This document shows, in pieces, positions 9,783 to 18,790 of a DNA stretch of 63,377 nucleotides (positions are counted from its first letter, which is position 1; every line of letters starts with the position of its first letter). This stretch comes from Candidatus Stackebrandtia excrementipullorum (lineage in GTDB: Bacteria; Actinomycetota; Actinomycetes; Mycobacteriales; Micromonosporaceae). The DNA lies in assembly GCA_019113825.1 (NCBI GenBank), contig DXGR01000134.1:1-63377 (forward strand), written 5' to 3'. The notes below the pieces were generated by a model that saw only the letters and a program-made list of their open reading frames with translations, had not been told where the DNA came from and did no database searches. The translations under genes were made by a program, and so were the position numbers.

Positions 9783-10666
9783 CCAGACCTCTTCCAAGAA
9801 CGGTTACGGCCCACCGGAACGAAACCGACGTCCCGATAAAGACTTCTGGCGGAGGGGTAACGGTCGTCTCCCCTGGCACACACTCGGGCGATGGTGGCTC
9901 CCATGGTGACCGCCGTCTCCAGGACCGCGTTGATCGCCGCCGACGCGAGTCCCCGTCGACGATGTTCGGGGTGGCACCCGACCGGTTCCAGACACAACGA
10001 TCTCGTCGACCGACTCCACCAGCCCAGACAGAACGCCACGACGTCGCCGTCGTACTCGACGAGCCAGTCCAGGCTGCGCCGGTAGAAAGGGCTCGTCATG
10101 ACGTTGCGATACGAATCGGAAGTCACCCGTAGCGGCGCCGACGGCGCACCGAACGCCGCCACGTGTGCCCGAGCACGACCCTCCGCGTCAGCTTCGTCGA
10201 CGACATGCCGCAGCCGGTACCCGGCGGGAAGCTTTCGGGACGACAGACCAACCAGATCGTGGATCAGGTGGATGAAAAAACGGCTCTCTTCTACGGGACC
10301 GTACCCCCGTCGAGCGAGTTCGTCTGCGATGTGCGTTTCAGTGTCGAGAATCGTCGCCGTCAGTGGCTCGCCGGCATGGCCGGGTAGCGATTCGACCCAG
10401 TCCAACACCACCCCCGCCATATCGGGACGTGCCGGGTCCACCTGCATCTCCATATGACCCGGGGCCGGGACGCGGCCCCATGCCACCACCTCGCCGTCCT
10501 CCCACCACGCCGCAGCCGGGTAGGCCACCGGTGACGCGAACTGCAGACGGCTCCAGGTCAGGTCGCCGAGATGCCACCGGGTTCGTGGTGTCCACACGCG
10601 CTCGGCGAGGCCCACCATCGCCGCCAGTTCGGCCGCCGGATCGGGCAACGCGCGTCGTATCGCCAT
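9779..10666 (-). CDS. GNAT-family N-acetyltransferase with two related halves
   Basis: A 295-residue protein. The C-terminal half carries a complete GNAT acetyl-CoA site: the beta-4 strand with CLEPVGCHPEHRRRGLAS has the R-R-G-L pyrophosphate loop, followed by the RSLYRDVGF motif near the end. The N-terminal half has the strands of a degenerate GNAT fold without the loop, as in MshD-like two-domain acetyltransferases. The substrate is unknown. ATG 10666 is used; a GTG six bases upstream is possible. The gene ends in a 4-base convergent overlap with acnR. Confidence 0.8.
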   Translation of the reverse strand: MAIRRALPDPAAELAAMVGLAERVWTPRTRWHLGDLTWSRLQFASPVAYPAAAWWEDGEVVAWGRVPAPGHMEMQVDPARPDMAGVVLDWVESLPGHAGEPLTATILDTETHIADELARRGYGPVEESRFFIHLIHDLVGLSSRKLPAGYRLRHVVDEADAEGRARAHVAAFGAPSAPLRVTSDSYRNVMTSPFYRRSLDWLVEYDGDVVAFCLGWWSRSTRSLCLEPVGCHPEHRRRGLASAAINAVLETAVTMGATIARVCARGDDRYPSARSLYRDVGFVPVGRNRSWKRSG

Positions 10667-10709
10667 CCGCACACCGTAACCACGGCTCGGTCGGCGAAGG
10701 CGCCGACAC

Positions 10710-10747
10710 GACAATGCCGCCGACCCGTACGGGTCGGCGGCATTGTC
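10710..10747 (-). terminator. Terminator of the DEAD-box helicase gene
   Basis: A perfect 38-base palindrome (19-bp arms, centre GT/AC) starts 12 bases downstream of the helicase stop codon on the minus strand and precedes the GNAT gene. As RNA it can fold into a hairpin of about 17 pairs with a four-base loop. Confidence 0.85.
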
Positions 10748-10759
10748 AATCATGTCCGG

Positions 10760-12421
10760 TCAGTCCTGGTAACGCCGTTCGCGCCACGAGGAACGGTTTC
10801 CCCGATCGAACGACTTACCCCCGCGCTGATTGCGTTCACCGTTTCGTCCGCGGCCGCCGAACTCCCGGCGGTCGTCACGACGTGGCCGGTCACGGTCGTC
10901 ACGACGCCCCTGGCCGCCGAACTCCCGGCGGTCGTCACGCCGTGGCCGGTCACGGTCACGGCGAGGTCCGCCCTGGCCACGGTAGGGCTTGCGGTCACGA
11001 TCGCGAGGTCCACGGTCCTTGAACGAACGGCGCGGGGGCTCGATCTCGCCCGAACGCTCCTTTTCCGCACGGTCACGCAATTTGGCGGCTTCGCCGTTGA
11101 GTCGTGCAGCCTTCGCTGCCAACGCCTCCGCGCGTGCCGACAGTTCCTCGGCTTCGCGCTGTGTCGCCTCGGCTTCCCGAGCGACCGTGTCGGCTTCCAT
11201 CTCGGTCAACGAGCGGGCGCCGGTGATCCGTACCAGTTCCTCGTCGAATGCACCACCGACCAGGTGACGAGAAACGTCGACGTCGACGCGCTCCAGCATC
11301 CCGAAGACGCTCTTACGCTGATGCGGCAACGCCAGCGTGACGACGGTTCCACTACGCCCGGCTCGAGCGGTACGGCCCGCACGGTGCAGGTAGTCCTTCC
11401 CGTCGCGGGCGGGGTCGACGTTCATGACCAGGTCGATGCCGTCGACGTGGATACCGCGAGCGGCGACGTCCGTGGCAACCAGCGTGTCCACCTTGCCGTC
11501 CTTGAAGTCCTCCAGAACAGCGGTCCGAGCCTGCTGCGTCATACCGCCGTGAAGCGCGTCGGCACGGACACCGGCCTGGCGAAGCTGTCCGGCGACTCGG
11601 TCGGCGCCCAACTGGGTACGCACGAAGACGATCGTGCGGCCCTTACGACCGGCGATCGCCGCCGTCACCGGGGCCTTCGTGTCCGGTTTCACGACCAGCA
11701 CGTGGTGGCTCATCGTCGTGACGGCACCTGCGGAGGGGTCGACCTCGTGAGTCACGGGACTGTCGAGGTAACGCTTGACGAGTGTGTCGATCTCACGTTC
11801 CAGCGTCGCGGAGAACAGCATTCGCTGCCCGCCCGCCGGGACCAGGTCGAGGATCGCGGTGACCTCGGGCAAAAAGCCCATGTCGGCCATCTGGTCGGCT
11901 TCGTCGAGGACCGCGACGGAGACGTCGTCGAGACGGCAGAGGTTGCGGTCGATCAGGTCCCGCAGGCGGCCGGGGGTGGCGACGAGAACGTCGACACCGT
12001 GTTTCAGTGCCTCGATCTGACGGGTCATGGATGTTCCGCCGCACACGACCTTCATCTCCAATCCAAGGATTGAAGCGTACGGGTCGAGGGCGTCGGCGAC
12101 CTGCATCGCCAGTTCACGCGTGGGCGTCAGAATGAGGCCGCGCGGACGTTTGGACGCGGTTTCGCGTCCGTCGGCGGTCAGCCCCACCAACAGCGGCAGA
12201 CCGAAGCTCAGGGTTTTACCCGAACCGGTCCGACCACGGCCGAGAACGTCTTTTCCGGCCAGGGCGTCGGGAATGGTCGCCGCCTGAATGGGAAACGGCG
12301 TGGTGACGTTGCGCCGCTTAAGTTCCGACACGATCGAGGGCGGAAGCCCCAGGGCGGCGAAACCTTCCGGTTCAACATCGATTTCGGGCATGACAGGTTG
12401 CTCCAGTTGAGCAAGGGTCAT
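10760..12421 (-). CDS. DEAD-box ATP-dependent RNA helicase with basic Arg-rich tail
   Basis: A 553-residue RNA helicase. The Q motif (TPFPIQ), motif I (GRTGSGKT), Ia (PTRELA), Ib (TPGR), II (DEAD), III (SAT), V (ATDVAARGI) and VI (HRAGRTARAG) are all intact. After the helicase core comes an Ala/Glu-rich predicted coiled coil (about residues 400-450), and then a disordered tail rich in Arg, Asp and Gly that contains two copies of a 20-residue unit (DNA period 60, see repeat). Such tails bind RNA in cold-shock helicases (CsdA/RhlE type). ATG 12421 has GGAAGG seven bases upstream. The gene is monocistronic, ending in a palindromic terminator. Confidence 0.93.
   Translation of the reverse strand: MTLAQLEQPVMPEIDVEPEGFAALGLPPSIVSELKRRNVTTPFPIQAATIPDALAGKDVLGRGRTGSGKTLSFGLPLLVGLTADGRETASKRPRGLILTPTRELAMQVADALDPYASILGLEMKVVCGGTSMTRQIEALKHGVDVLVATPGRLRDLIDRNLCRLDDVSVAVLDEADQMADMGFLPEVTAILDLVPAGGQRMLFSATLEREIDTLVKRYLDSPVTHEVDPSAGAVTTMSHHVLVVKPDTKAPVTAAIAGRKGRTIVFVRTQLGADRVAGQLRQAGVRADALHGGMTQQARTAVLEDFKDGKVDTLVATDVAARGIHVDGIDLVMNVDPARDGKDYLHRAGRTARAGRSGTVVTLALPHQRKSVFGMLERVDVDVSRHLVGGAFDEELVRITGARSLTEMEADTVAREAEATQREAEELSARAEALAAKAARLNGEAAKLRDRAEKERSGEIEPPRRSFKDRGPRDRDRKPYRGQGGPRRDRDRPRRDDRREFGGQGRRDDRDRPRRDDRREFGGRGRNGERNQRGGKSFDRGNRSSWRERRYQD
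10852..10957. repeat. 60-bp tandem repeat inside the helicase tail
   Basis: Two near-identical copies start at 10852 and 10912, giving an exact period of 60 bases (20 codons); the first 28 bases match perfectly. They encode the RDRPRRDDRREFGG unit of the RNA-binding tail. Length variation between strains is likely. Confidence 0.8.
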
Positions 12422-12699
12422 CAAAGAACCTTCCACAGTAGTCACAGCACGCACCGCGGAAAGTCCTCGGAATATCGCCTATCGCGATTGTTGAGAAGCT
12501 TTGTCGCCGACGCGCCAGAAAGGCACCGTCCGTCGGCGCCTTAAAAAGATTGGGTCAAACAGTCGTTAACTGTAAACCAACCGGCACCGTCGCCCCAAAC
12601 CGGGGCACCGCGCCCTTGATCACAGTTGTATTCGCACGCGCTCACCGCGCTTCCCCATTCCCGCGTGAACCGGTCCGGGTCGGGTCGCGTCCAAGGGTT

Positions 12700-13605
12700 A
12701 TGAGATGGCTTTTCATACCGATTATCGGCCTTGCCCTGGTCGCGTGCGGGCAAGGACCCGCGGACGACGCATCCGACGACGGCGGTCCCGACCGTGAGAA
12801 GTTCGACCGACGCGCGCAGGAGGTCGCCCAGGCCTGGCAGGCTCAAGCCGGCGACTGGACCACCGATTTTCGCGTACTCGACAAACGGATAAGCGGTCCC
12901 GACGAAGCTCACCTCGACGAGGCGCAGTCGGCGGCGATCTCCTCGGGCTGGTACGAGCTGGACACCGATCTGCCCGACGCAACGCCCACCGACGTGGTCA
13001 CGCTGGACGACACCCGGTTCACATTGGAGGTGTGGGACGCCGCAACCGCCTACGACAACCTCGCCACCGGCGGTGAACCGCCCGCCGACTGCCCGGGGGA
13101 ATCCTCCGGCGACTCGTCGTCGTCGCAGACGGCGTGCGGAGTTCTGACCATCACCGCCATGGAACCGGACATGAGCACGGTGTGGACCAATCACGGTCTC
13201 GTCAACGTCCCGGTGTGGAGCTATACGGCCGAAGGACTGCCGTCCCCCATCAAGCAGGTGGCTTTCGACATCGACGGCCGTGCCGACCTCCCCGTGGTGG
13301 ACGCCCCCGAGTACGAGGCACCCGGAGAGTCCCGTGGGGTCACCGGGTTGAGTGAAGTCACCGAAACCACCGTGACCGCCTTGATCGGGGTCGGCGCCTG
13401 CGACGAAAACATCGAACTCCTGGTGTACGAGGCGGCCGACGCCATCGTCGTCGGTGGCAGGGCCGAACACAACGGTGCCGAATTGTGCACCGACCAACTG
13501 TTGTTCAAACCCGTCACAGCGGAGTTGTCCACCCCGATCGGCGACCGAATGATCATCAACGCATCGAGCGGCTCGGTGCTCAGCGCAGCCGGTCCATTGG
13601 GCTGA
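12700..13605 (+). CDS. Putative lipoprotein of unknown function
   Basis: A 301-residue protein with a short lipoprotein signal peptide ending in the lipobox LVAC, which makes C16 the lipidation site; the protein should be anchored outside the membrane. The mature part is acidic and contains four further cysteines (in DCPG, TACGV, GACDEN and ELCTD), which could form two disulfides. It has a mixed alpha/beta character and I do not recognise the family. ATG 12700 follows an AAGG motif. It is divergent from the helicase gene; the 278-base gap (12422-12699) holds an 8-bp-arm inverted repeat at 12505-12538 and nothing else that I can identify. Confidence 0.75.
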   Translation: MRWLFIPIIGLALVACGQGPADDASDDGGPDREKFDRRAQEVAQAWQAQAGDWTTDFRVLDKRISGPDEAHLDEAQSAAISSGWYELDTDLPDATPTDVVTLDDTRFTLEVWDAATAYDNLATGGEPPADCPGESSGDSSSSQTACGVLTITAMEPDMSTVWTNHGLVNVPVWSYTAEGLPSPIKQVAFDIDGRADLPVVDAPEYEAPGESRGVTGLSEVTETTVTALIGVGACDENIELLVYEAADAIVVGGRAEHNGAELCTDQLLFKPVTAELSTPIGDRMIINASSGSVLSAAGPLG

Positions 13606-13611
13606 ATCCAC

Positions 13612-13650
13612 GATGACGGGGACCGACCGTGGCGGTCGGTCCCCGTCATC
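13612..13650. terminator. Bidirectional terminator between lipoprotein and membrane-protein genes
   Basis: Perfect 17-bp arms (13612-13628 and 13634-13650) with a five-base loop lie between two convergent genes, six bases after the lipoprotein stop and eight bases from the other stop. Confidence 0.85.
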
Positions 13651-13658
13651 GGTTTCTG

Positions 13659-14258
13659 TCAGCCCTGGTCACCGGGCAGAACGACCTGCGGGTTTCCGCG
13701 GTCCTTACGGAAGTACTCGTTGGACGCCGGCAGCGCCAACAAAATGATGATGAGCAGGTAGGCCAGAACCATCACGATGCCACCGACGGTCGTAAACAGG
13801 TTGTACCAGCCCGGTACAGCGTCCACACCGGCCTCGGTCACGGCCCCGAAGTCGATGCCCTCGGCCTGAAAGCCGCCCAGCAGCCCCAGGATGCCGATGC
13901 CGGCCAGGCTGCAGAGCAGCATCAGTCCGCTGAAGACCCACGTGGTGATGCGGGCGCCGTTGGCCCCACGCAGAACGAAGAACGCGAGCACGAGCATCAC
14001 CACCGACGGCAGCAGGCTCAGCGTCACGGTCAAGGCGTCGTCGCCGCCGCTGACCGATTCGACAACGTCCGGAGCGGCGCCCTGACTCTCCAGACTGGCT
14101 CTCATGGCCTCGGTCATGTCCGGTCCGTAAACGAGGCTGAACACCGCGGTGGCGACTCCCAGCGCAAACACCAGAAACTGCAGACCTGCGGCGAAAGTGA
14201 CGCTCCCCGGCCGCTTCTTGGGCCCCGGTGTTTCGAATTGCGGTACGGCGTGTGTCAT
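13659..14258 (-). CDS. Four-helix membrane protein of unknown function
   Basis: A 199-residue protein with a short Pro-rich cytoplasmic N-terminus, a first membrane helix at about 20-43, an extracellular-like loop of about 35 residues, two more helices around 75-125 and a last helix at about 155-178, then a basic C-terminus. It resembles the small four-helix proteins common in actinobacteria, but no functional motif is visible. The ATG at 14258 has GGAG six bases upstream. The upstream region (14259-14461) contains two direct copies of TCTCCTACC at 14393 and 14417, exactly 24 bases apart, which might be a regulator site. Confidence 0.75.
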   Translation of the reverse strand: MTHAVPQFETPGPKKRPGSVTFAAGLQFLVFALGVATAVFSLVYGPDMTEAMRASLESQGAAPDVVESVSGGDDALTVTLSLLPSVVMLVLAFFVLRGANGARITTWVFSGLMLLCSLAGIGILGLLGGFQAEGIDFGAVTEAGVDAVPGWYNLFTTVGGIVMVLAYLLIIILLALPASNEYFRKDRGNPQVVLPGDQG

Positions 14259-14461
14259 GGTCGACTCCGTTGAGAACGATGTGCGCGGTCGTTGACGACA
14301 TTACGGGGATCGCGGGGCCCGAGCCTGCGGCTTAAGCAGGATTCGTCCCCTCCGCCGCTGGTCGCAGACCGTCTCGACCTGCCGGTGTCGATTCTCCTAC
14401 CCGAGAACGAGGCGGGTCTCCTACCGACCGTCCAACCTGTGTATCGACGACCTGCACAGTG

Positions 14462-15103
14462 TCACGACAGAGGCACGAAACCGGCTTCGAAGGCCCAGAT
14501 GACGGCCTGGGTCCGGTCCCGCACCGACAGCTTGTGAAGGATCTTGGCCACATGGGTCTTCACGGTTTCATTACCGACGTAGAGTTTCGCGGCGATTTCG
14601 GCATTGGACAGGCCCGTGGCCATGAGACGCAACACTTCGGACTCACGATCGGTGAGGCCGGGTTCGTTGACGTCGGGACGTTCCGCTCGACGCCCGGCCG
14701 CGAGCCTACGCAGTGCCGCCGGATACAACAATGCGTCTCCTTGCGCCACCACATGGACGGCGGCCACCAGATCCGCGGGGCGCGTTCTCTTCAAAAGGAA
14801 ACCGTCGGCGCCGACCCTCAACGCCTGATACACGTAGTCGTCGTTGTCGAACGTCGTCACCACGATGATCTTGGGTGGCGTGTCCATCATGCGGATGATC
14901 TGACGGGTCGCCTCGATCCCGTCGACGCGCGGCATGCGCACATCCATGAGTACAACATCGGGTCGCAGCCGCCGTGCCTCGGAAACGGCTTCGACACCGT
15001 CGGCGGCCTGCCCCACGACGTCCAAACCCGCATCCGCGTCGATGATCACCGCCATGCCGCTGCGGATCAGGTCTTCGTCATCGGCCAGCAATACCGTCGT
15101 CAC
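14462..15103 (-). CDS. NarL/LuxR-family response regulator
   Basis: A 213-residue two-domain regulator. The receiver has the acidic pocket D8/D9, phosphorylation site D54 (LMDVRMP), the switch TTF and lysine in FLLKR. The C-terminal LuxR-type helix-turn-helix spans about 145-210 (LTDRESEVL, followed by GLSNAEIAAKL and VKTHV). The GTG start at 15103 overlaps the stop codon of the upstream histidine kinase by four bases (GTGA), so the two are translationally coupled and form a cognate pair. Target genes are unknown. Confidence 0.93.
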   Translation of the reverse strand: MTTVLLADDEDLIRSGMAVIIDADAGLDVVGQAADGVEAVSEARRLRPDVVLMDVRMPRVDGIEATRQIIRMMDTPPKIIVVTTFDNDDYVYQALRVGADGFLLKRTRPADLVAAVHVVAQGDALLYPAALRRLAAGRRAERPDVNEPGLTDRESEVLRLMATGLSNAEIAAKLYVGNETVKTHVAKILHKLSVRDRTQAVIWAFEAGFVPLS

Positions 15104-16323
15104 TCGTCCGACGGTATCGGAAATCGCGCGGTCACCGTCCAACGGTCGCCGTTTTCTCCACTGTCGATTCGACCGCCGAGGATCGCCGCCCGCTCCTCCA
15201 GGCCCGCACGGCCGAAGCCGACCCTTTCGGGCTCCGCACGACCGTGGTCGACCTTCGCGGCGATCGGATTGGTCACCGTTATCGTCACCTGATCGGCGGA
15301 GACGGTGACCACCAGGTCCGCCGTACCGTCCCCGTGGCGCAACGCATTGGTCAGGCTTTCCTGGACGATGCGGTACGCCTCGCGCGACAAGTGTGGCGGT
15401 AGCGTGAACGCCTCTTCGTCGACATGGTCGTCGACGTCGAGTCCGCACTCGGCCAACAGACGCGGCAGATCGGTCAAGGTAACCGCCCCGCCCCGTCCCA
15501 CCACGTCGTCGTCACGTAGGACCCTCAGCACCTGGTCCAGTTCGGTCAACGCCCGCCTTGCCGAGTCCGATATCGACGCCAACGCCGCTTCGACGAACGC
15601 CGGGTTCGTGTTCAACACGTGCGAAGCGGCATCCGACTGGACGATGACCACGGACAAACTGTGCCCCACCGAGTCGTGCAGTTCGCGCGCGATGCGGTTG
15701 CGCTCGGCCAGGCGGCGCGTACGTGCCCGTGAGGCCTCCAGTTTCTCCGAAACCGTGGGGCCCAACAGCCGTTCGGCCAACCGCCGCATGCATGCAGTGA
15801 TCCCCGCGATCAGGTAGACAAAACCGGCAACCGTCGGAATTACCGCCAGAGGGCCCCAGACACGCAACCCACCCACACCTTGCAGAGGCCCCACCAGCGC
15901 CTCGTCGGACAGCACCGGCAGAAGCGCGATCATCACCAGCAGCGGCGTCAACGCCAGTGTCACTCCACTGAGCACACCTCCGACGCCCAAGTGGATGGTC
16001 AGCCAGGCTGCGTCACGAACTCGTCGTTGCCGCGTTCGCTTCGCCGACACATCGACAAGGCCGTCGGCCTTCAACAGGGTTCTGGCCAAAAAGACCGATG
16101 TCTGCCCCACGGGTATGAACGCCCCCGCCACCGCGACGAGGGGAAGAACCGACACGAAAATCTCGGGTGAGAGCTGCGGAAGACCGCTCGTGCCCGGACC
16201 CGCCGTCGCGATGACGACAACCTCGCCGAACAGCACGAACGGCATGACCAGTGCCCCGCCGCCGATCAACCACAACCACCCGCGGTAGGTGGCCGGATCG
16301 GTGAGCGGTCGCAGGTACCTCAT
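15100..16323 (-). CDS. NarL-type sensor histidine kinase
   Basis: A 407-residue membrane sensor. Four to five hydrophobic segments fill residues 15-180 with little extracellular sequence, suggesting an intramembrane or membrane-state sensor. The HisKA_3 dimerisation domain carries H216 in ARELHDSVGHSL, and a HATPase_c domain with the N box (ESLTNALRHG) and GFGRAGLEER closes the protein. ATG 16323 shares one base with the stop codon of the preceding membrane-protein gene (TGATG), and the 3' end overlaps the response regulator by four bases. The three genes form one operon. Confidence 0.92.
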   Translation of the reverse strand: MRYLRPLTDPATYRGWLWLIGGGALVMPFVLFGEVVVIATAGPGTSGLPQLSPEIFVSVLPLVAVAGAFIPVGQTSVFLARTLLKADGLVDVSAKRTRQRRVRDAAWLTIHLGVGGVLSGVTLALTPLLVMIALLPVLSDEALVGPLQGVGGLRVWGPLAVIPTVAGFVYLIAGITACMRRLAERLLGPTVSEKLEASRARTRRLAERNRIARELHDSVGHSLSVVIVQSDAASHVLNTNPAFVEAALASISDSARRALTELDQVLRVLRDDDVVGRGGAVTLTDLPRLLAECGLDVDDHVDEEAFTLPPHLSREAYRIVQESLTNALRHGDGTADLVVTVSADQVTITVTNPIAAKVDHGRAEPERVGFGRAGLEERAAILGGRIDSGENGDRWTVTARFPIPSDE

Positions 16324-17150
16324 CACACGGAGATCCTGTCAGACTCCACCGACGATACCGCCGAGCCGTGTCGAAGCGCTCGGTGACGCCCACACCGCCG
16401 ACACGGCCGGGAGGTGGCGGCGGCGTAGTCGACCGTCACCGTCAACAGGCACAACCCCCACACGGCGAAACACGGATAGACGAACCACAAAACCCACGGG
16501 GCCAAACCCGACGGGTACTCGGCGAAACCCAACATGACGACGACGTTGCCAACGTTGCCCCACACCGACACCGGCAACAACATGGCCAAACCGACCAACG
16601 CGGGCCCCAGAAGAAGCGGCCTCGGCAGCCGCATTCGATGCGCCATGCCCAGGGCCACAAAGATCCCGACGGCGGCCATGATCACCGTGTCCATAAACCC
16701 GGGCGTCCACACGCCGATCGCCCCCGTGACGGCGGGGTCGTCCCACCCGACCGTCCCGCCCAGCGCCCAGTGAACCTTCAGAGTGGCGTACGCGACGGCG
16801 GGCAGGATCGACACGTAGGCGGCCGACCTGGCCGTCCGACTCCGGTCGACGCCCACACGGTCGTCTTGGCCGCACCGGACGCACACGCCACGTTCCCGAC
16901 GTTGCATGCAAACGGTGCCCCACGCGACGTAGACCGCCGCCACTAGGGCCGCACACCGCACGGCGGCACCGGTCGGGTCGAACGAAAACGGTAGGACCTC
17001 ATCGGCAAACAGTGCCAAAACGCTCATGAACAGGGTCATCAGGTCCATGGCGACTCCACCGCCCCACAGACCGGCGAAAACCGCCAAACCGACGACGACC
17101 GTCCATCCCGATGCAACAAGCACCCGATGACCGGGCTTGTGATGTCTCAT
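16323..17150 (-). CDS. Polytopic membrane protein with two cytoplasmic CxxC pairs, first gene of the sensor operon
   Basis: A 275-residue protein with about six predicted membrane helices. Two short polar segments each carry a CxxC pair, CVRCGQ near residue 90 and CRRCGRH near residue 252. The pairs face the same side if the helix count is right, so they could together bind one zinc or iron ion or form redox disulfides. The gene is coupled to the histidine kinase by a one-base overlap. An accessory sensing role for the kinase is plausible but only inferred from position. I do not recognise the family. Confidence 0.75.
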   Translation of the reverse strand: MRHHKPGHRVLVASGWTVVVGLAVFAGLWGGGVAMDLMTLFMSVLALFADEVLPFSFDPTGAAVRCAALVAAVYVAWGTVCMQRRERGVCVRCGQDDRVGVDRSRTARSAAYVSILPAVAYATLKVHWALGGTVGWDDPAVTGAIGVWTPGFMDTVIMAAVGIFVALGMAHRMRLPRPLLLGPALVGLAMLLPVSVWGNVGNVVVMLGFAEYPSGLAPWVLWFVYPCFAVWGLCLLTVTVDYAAATSRPCRRCGRHRALRHGSAVSSVESDRISV

Positions 17151-17154
17151 GAGT

Positions 17155-17193
17155 GAGAGGCTTCCGCACAGACGGGCGTGCCGGAAGCCTCTC
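17155..17193 (-). terminator. Terminator of the Ser/Thr kinase gene
   Basis: Twelve-bp perfect arms (17155-17166 and 17182-17193) with further pairing inside the loop region lie 57 bases downstream of the kinase stop codon and just upstream of the next minus-strand gene. Confidence 0.7.
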
Positions 17194-17249
17194 GGGAGGG
17201 GCGCCGGGTCCCCCGCCGGAGGGGTTCCGATGGGACCGCAGCCCCAGGG

Positions 17250-18605
17250 TCAGCCGCCCGGTTCGTCTCCCGATGGCGGATCCTCGCTTCCGCCGTCGTC
17301 ATCGTCGTCGTCACCACCGCCGTCGTCACCGCCACCGTCGTCACCGCCGTCGTCACCGTCGTCGTCGGTCGGCTCGTCCTCGGGCGGCGGGCTTTCGGAA
17401 TCCGACGGAGACGGGCTCTCCTCCGGCTCGGGCGGCGGAACCCACCCGTCGTCCTCGGGCGGCGGGCTCTCCTCGCCGGTCGGGCTCTGCGACGGTGTGG
17501 GCGACTCTCTTGGCGTCGGCGGCGAGTCGTCACGGGGCTCGGTCACCGCGGGAGGGTCCCATGGCCGCCACGCGGCAGCGGTCCCCACCAGTAGGAGCAC
17601 GACGATCGCCGCCACGGCCGCGATCAACTGCCGACGTCGGCGTGAACCGTCCGCCGGTTGCGTCGGCTGCGCCGGTTCCGTCGGCGGGATCGTCACGGTG
17701 TCGCTCGGTGTCGCCACACGCACCGTTTCAGAAGTGCCGGTCGGAGCCTCCATCGGTTCCGTCGAATCGCCCTGAGGCAGACGAGCGGCCAGTAGACGGC
17801 ACTGTTCGGCCAGCTCTCCCCCGTTCTGCCACCGATTCTTCACGTCTTTGGCGAGGCATCGCATGACGACGGCCGAAACCTCCGCCGGGACGTCGTCGGG
17901 AAGCGGCGCCGGTTCCTGATGCAGTTGGGCCTGGATGATGGCCGCCGGAGCGTCTCCGGTGAACGGTTTGGTACCGGCCAGGCACTCGTAGGCGACGATT
18001 CCCAGAGAATACAAATCGGACGCGCCTGTGAGTTCCTCGTCGTACAGCTGCTCGGGCGACACGTAGGCGACGGTGCCCATGACCTGCCCTGTGCCCGTCA
18101 GTCCCGCTTCGCCGTGCGCCCGTGCGATGCCGAAGTCGACGATCTTGATGCTGCCGTCCTCACGCAACAGAATGTTGCCCGGTTTGACGTCACGGTGGAT
18201 CACGCCGGCCTGGTGGGCCGCCTCGAGCGCCTTGGCACATTGCCCGATCATCGCGATCGTATCGCCCGGTGGTAGACGCCCCTCCTCCTTGAGCACCTTC
18301 GACAGAGGTCGCCCATCGACGAACTCCATCACCAGGTAGGAGATCACGGTCACGTCGTCGGGGTGGTCTTCCCCGTAGTCGTACAGGTCGACTACGCCGG
18401 GCGCCCTGAGTGCGGCCGCCGCTCTCGCCTCGGCGCCGAACCGTTTTCTGAACTCCGGGGTGGTGGACAGTGCCGCGTGCAGGACCTTGACCGCGACTCG
18501 GCGGTTCAAGCGGGTGTCGGTCCCCCTCCAGACATCGCCCATCGCACCGCCGTCGACCCGCTCGTCGAGACGGTAACGCTGTCCGAGAATGTCGCCAACC
18601 CGCAC
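17250..18605 (-). CDS. Transmembrane Ser/Thr protein kinase (PknA/PknB class)
   Basis: A 451-residue kinase. The kinase domain (about 9-270) has the glycine loop DGGAMGDVW, K40 (VAVK), the catalytic loop HRDVKPGN (D139) and DFG (D157), and the activation segment ends in SPEQ. A Thr/Pro-rich juxtamembrane linker follows, then one membrane helix after RRRR (about 325-345). The extracellular tail of roughly 100 residues is almost entirely Pro, Glu, Asp, Ser and Gly and contains no PASTA repeats. GTG 18605 is chosen because the product then begins like PknA (VRVGD) and GAAAGAG lies upstream. It stands alone, divergent from the FmdB gene. Confidence 0.9.
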   Translation of the reverse strand: MRVGDILGQRYRLDERVDGGAMGDVWRGTDTRLNRRVAVKVLHAALSTTPEFRKRFGAEARAAAALRAPGVVDLYDYGEDHPDDVTVISYLVMEFVDGRPLSKVLKEEGRLPPGDTIAMIGQCAKALEAAHQAGVIHRDVKPGNILLREDGSIKIVDFGIARAHGEAGLTGTGQVMGTVAYVSPEQLYDEELTGASDLYSLGIVAYECLAGTKPFTGDAPAAIIQAQLHQEPAPLPDDVPAEVSAVVMRCLAKDVKNRWQNGGELAEQCRLLAARLPQGDSTEPMEAPTGTSETVRVATPSDTVTIPPTEPAQPTQPADGSRRRRQLIAAVAAIVVLLLVGTAAAWRPWDPPAVTEPRDDSPPTPRESPTPSQSPTGEESPPPEDDGWVPPPEPEESPSPSDSESPPPEDEPTDDDGDDGGDDGGGDDGGGDDDDDDGGSEDPPSGDEPGG

Positions 18606-18790
18606 CTTCAGCTCTTTCGTCGCTGGACCAGTCGTCAAATATGCCACGCCGACCCGTCCGGCCTCACAATCCGGACCAATAGGCCATAACCCTGAATAAA
18701 CCGACAAGAACGCCGTGAGGTTCGTTTCGGGGCTGAAGCAACCTTATGGGTTCCGCTGTGCCCTTGGTTCATGCGGCTGGACCGCCGGGC

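Noticed and set aside
10571-12073. 500-codon plus-strand frame over the DEAD-box helicase
   Set aside because: Antisense shadow; the composition is unlike a real protein and the helicase motifs on the other strand are complete.
12505-12538. Hairpin between helicase and lipoprotein genes as a terminator
   Set aside because: It lies between divergent genes, so it cannot end either; it might be part of the helicase leader, but nothing more supports a function.
14292-15308. Several short plus-strand frames over the two-component genes
   Set aside because: They are antisense to well-supported regulator and kinase genes and show no motif.
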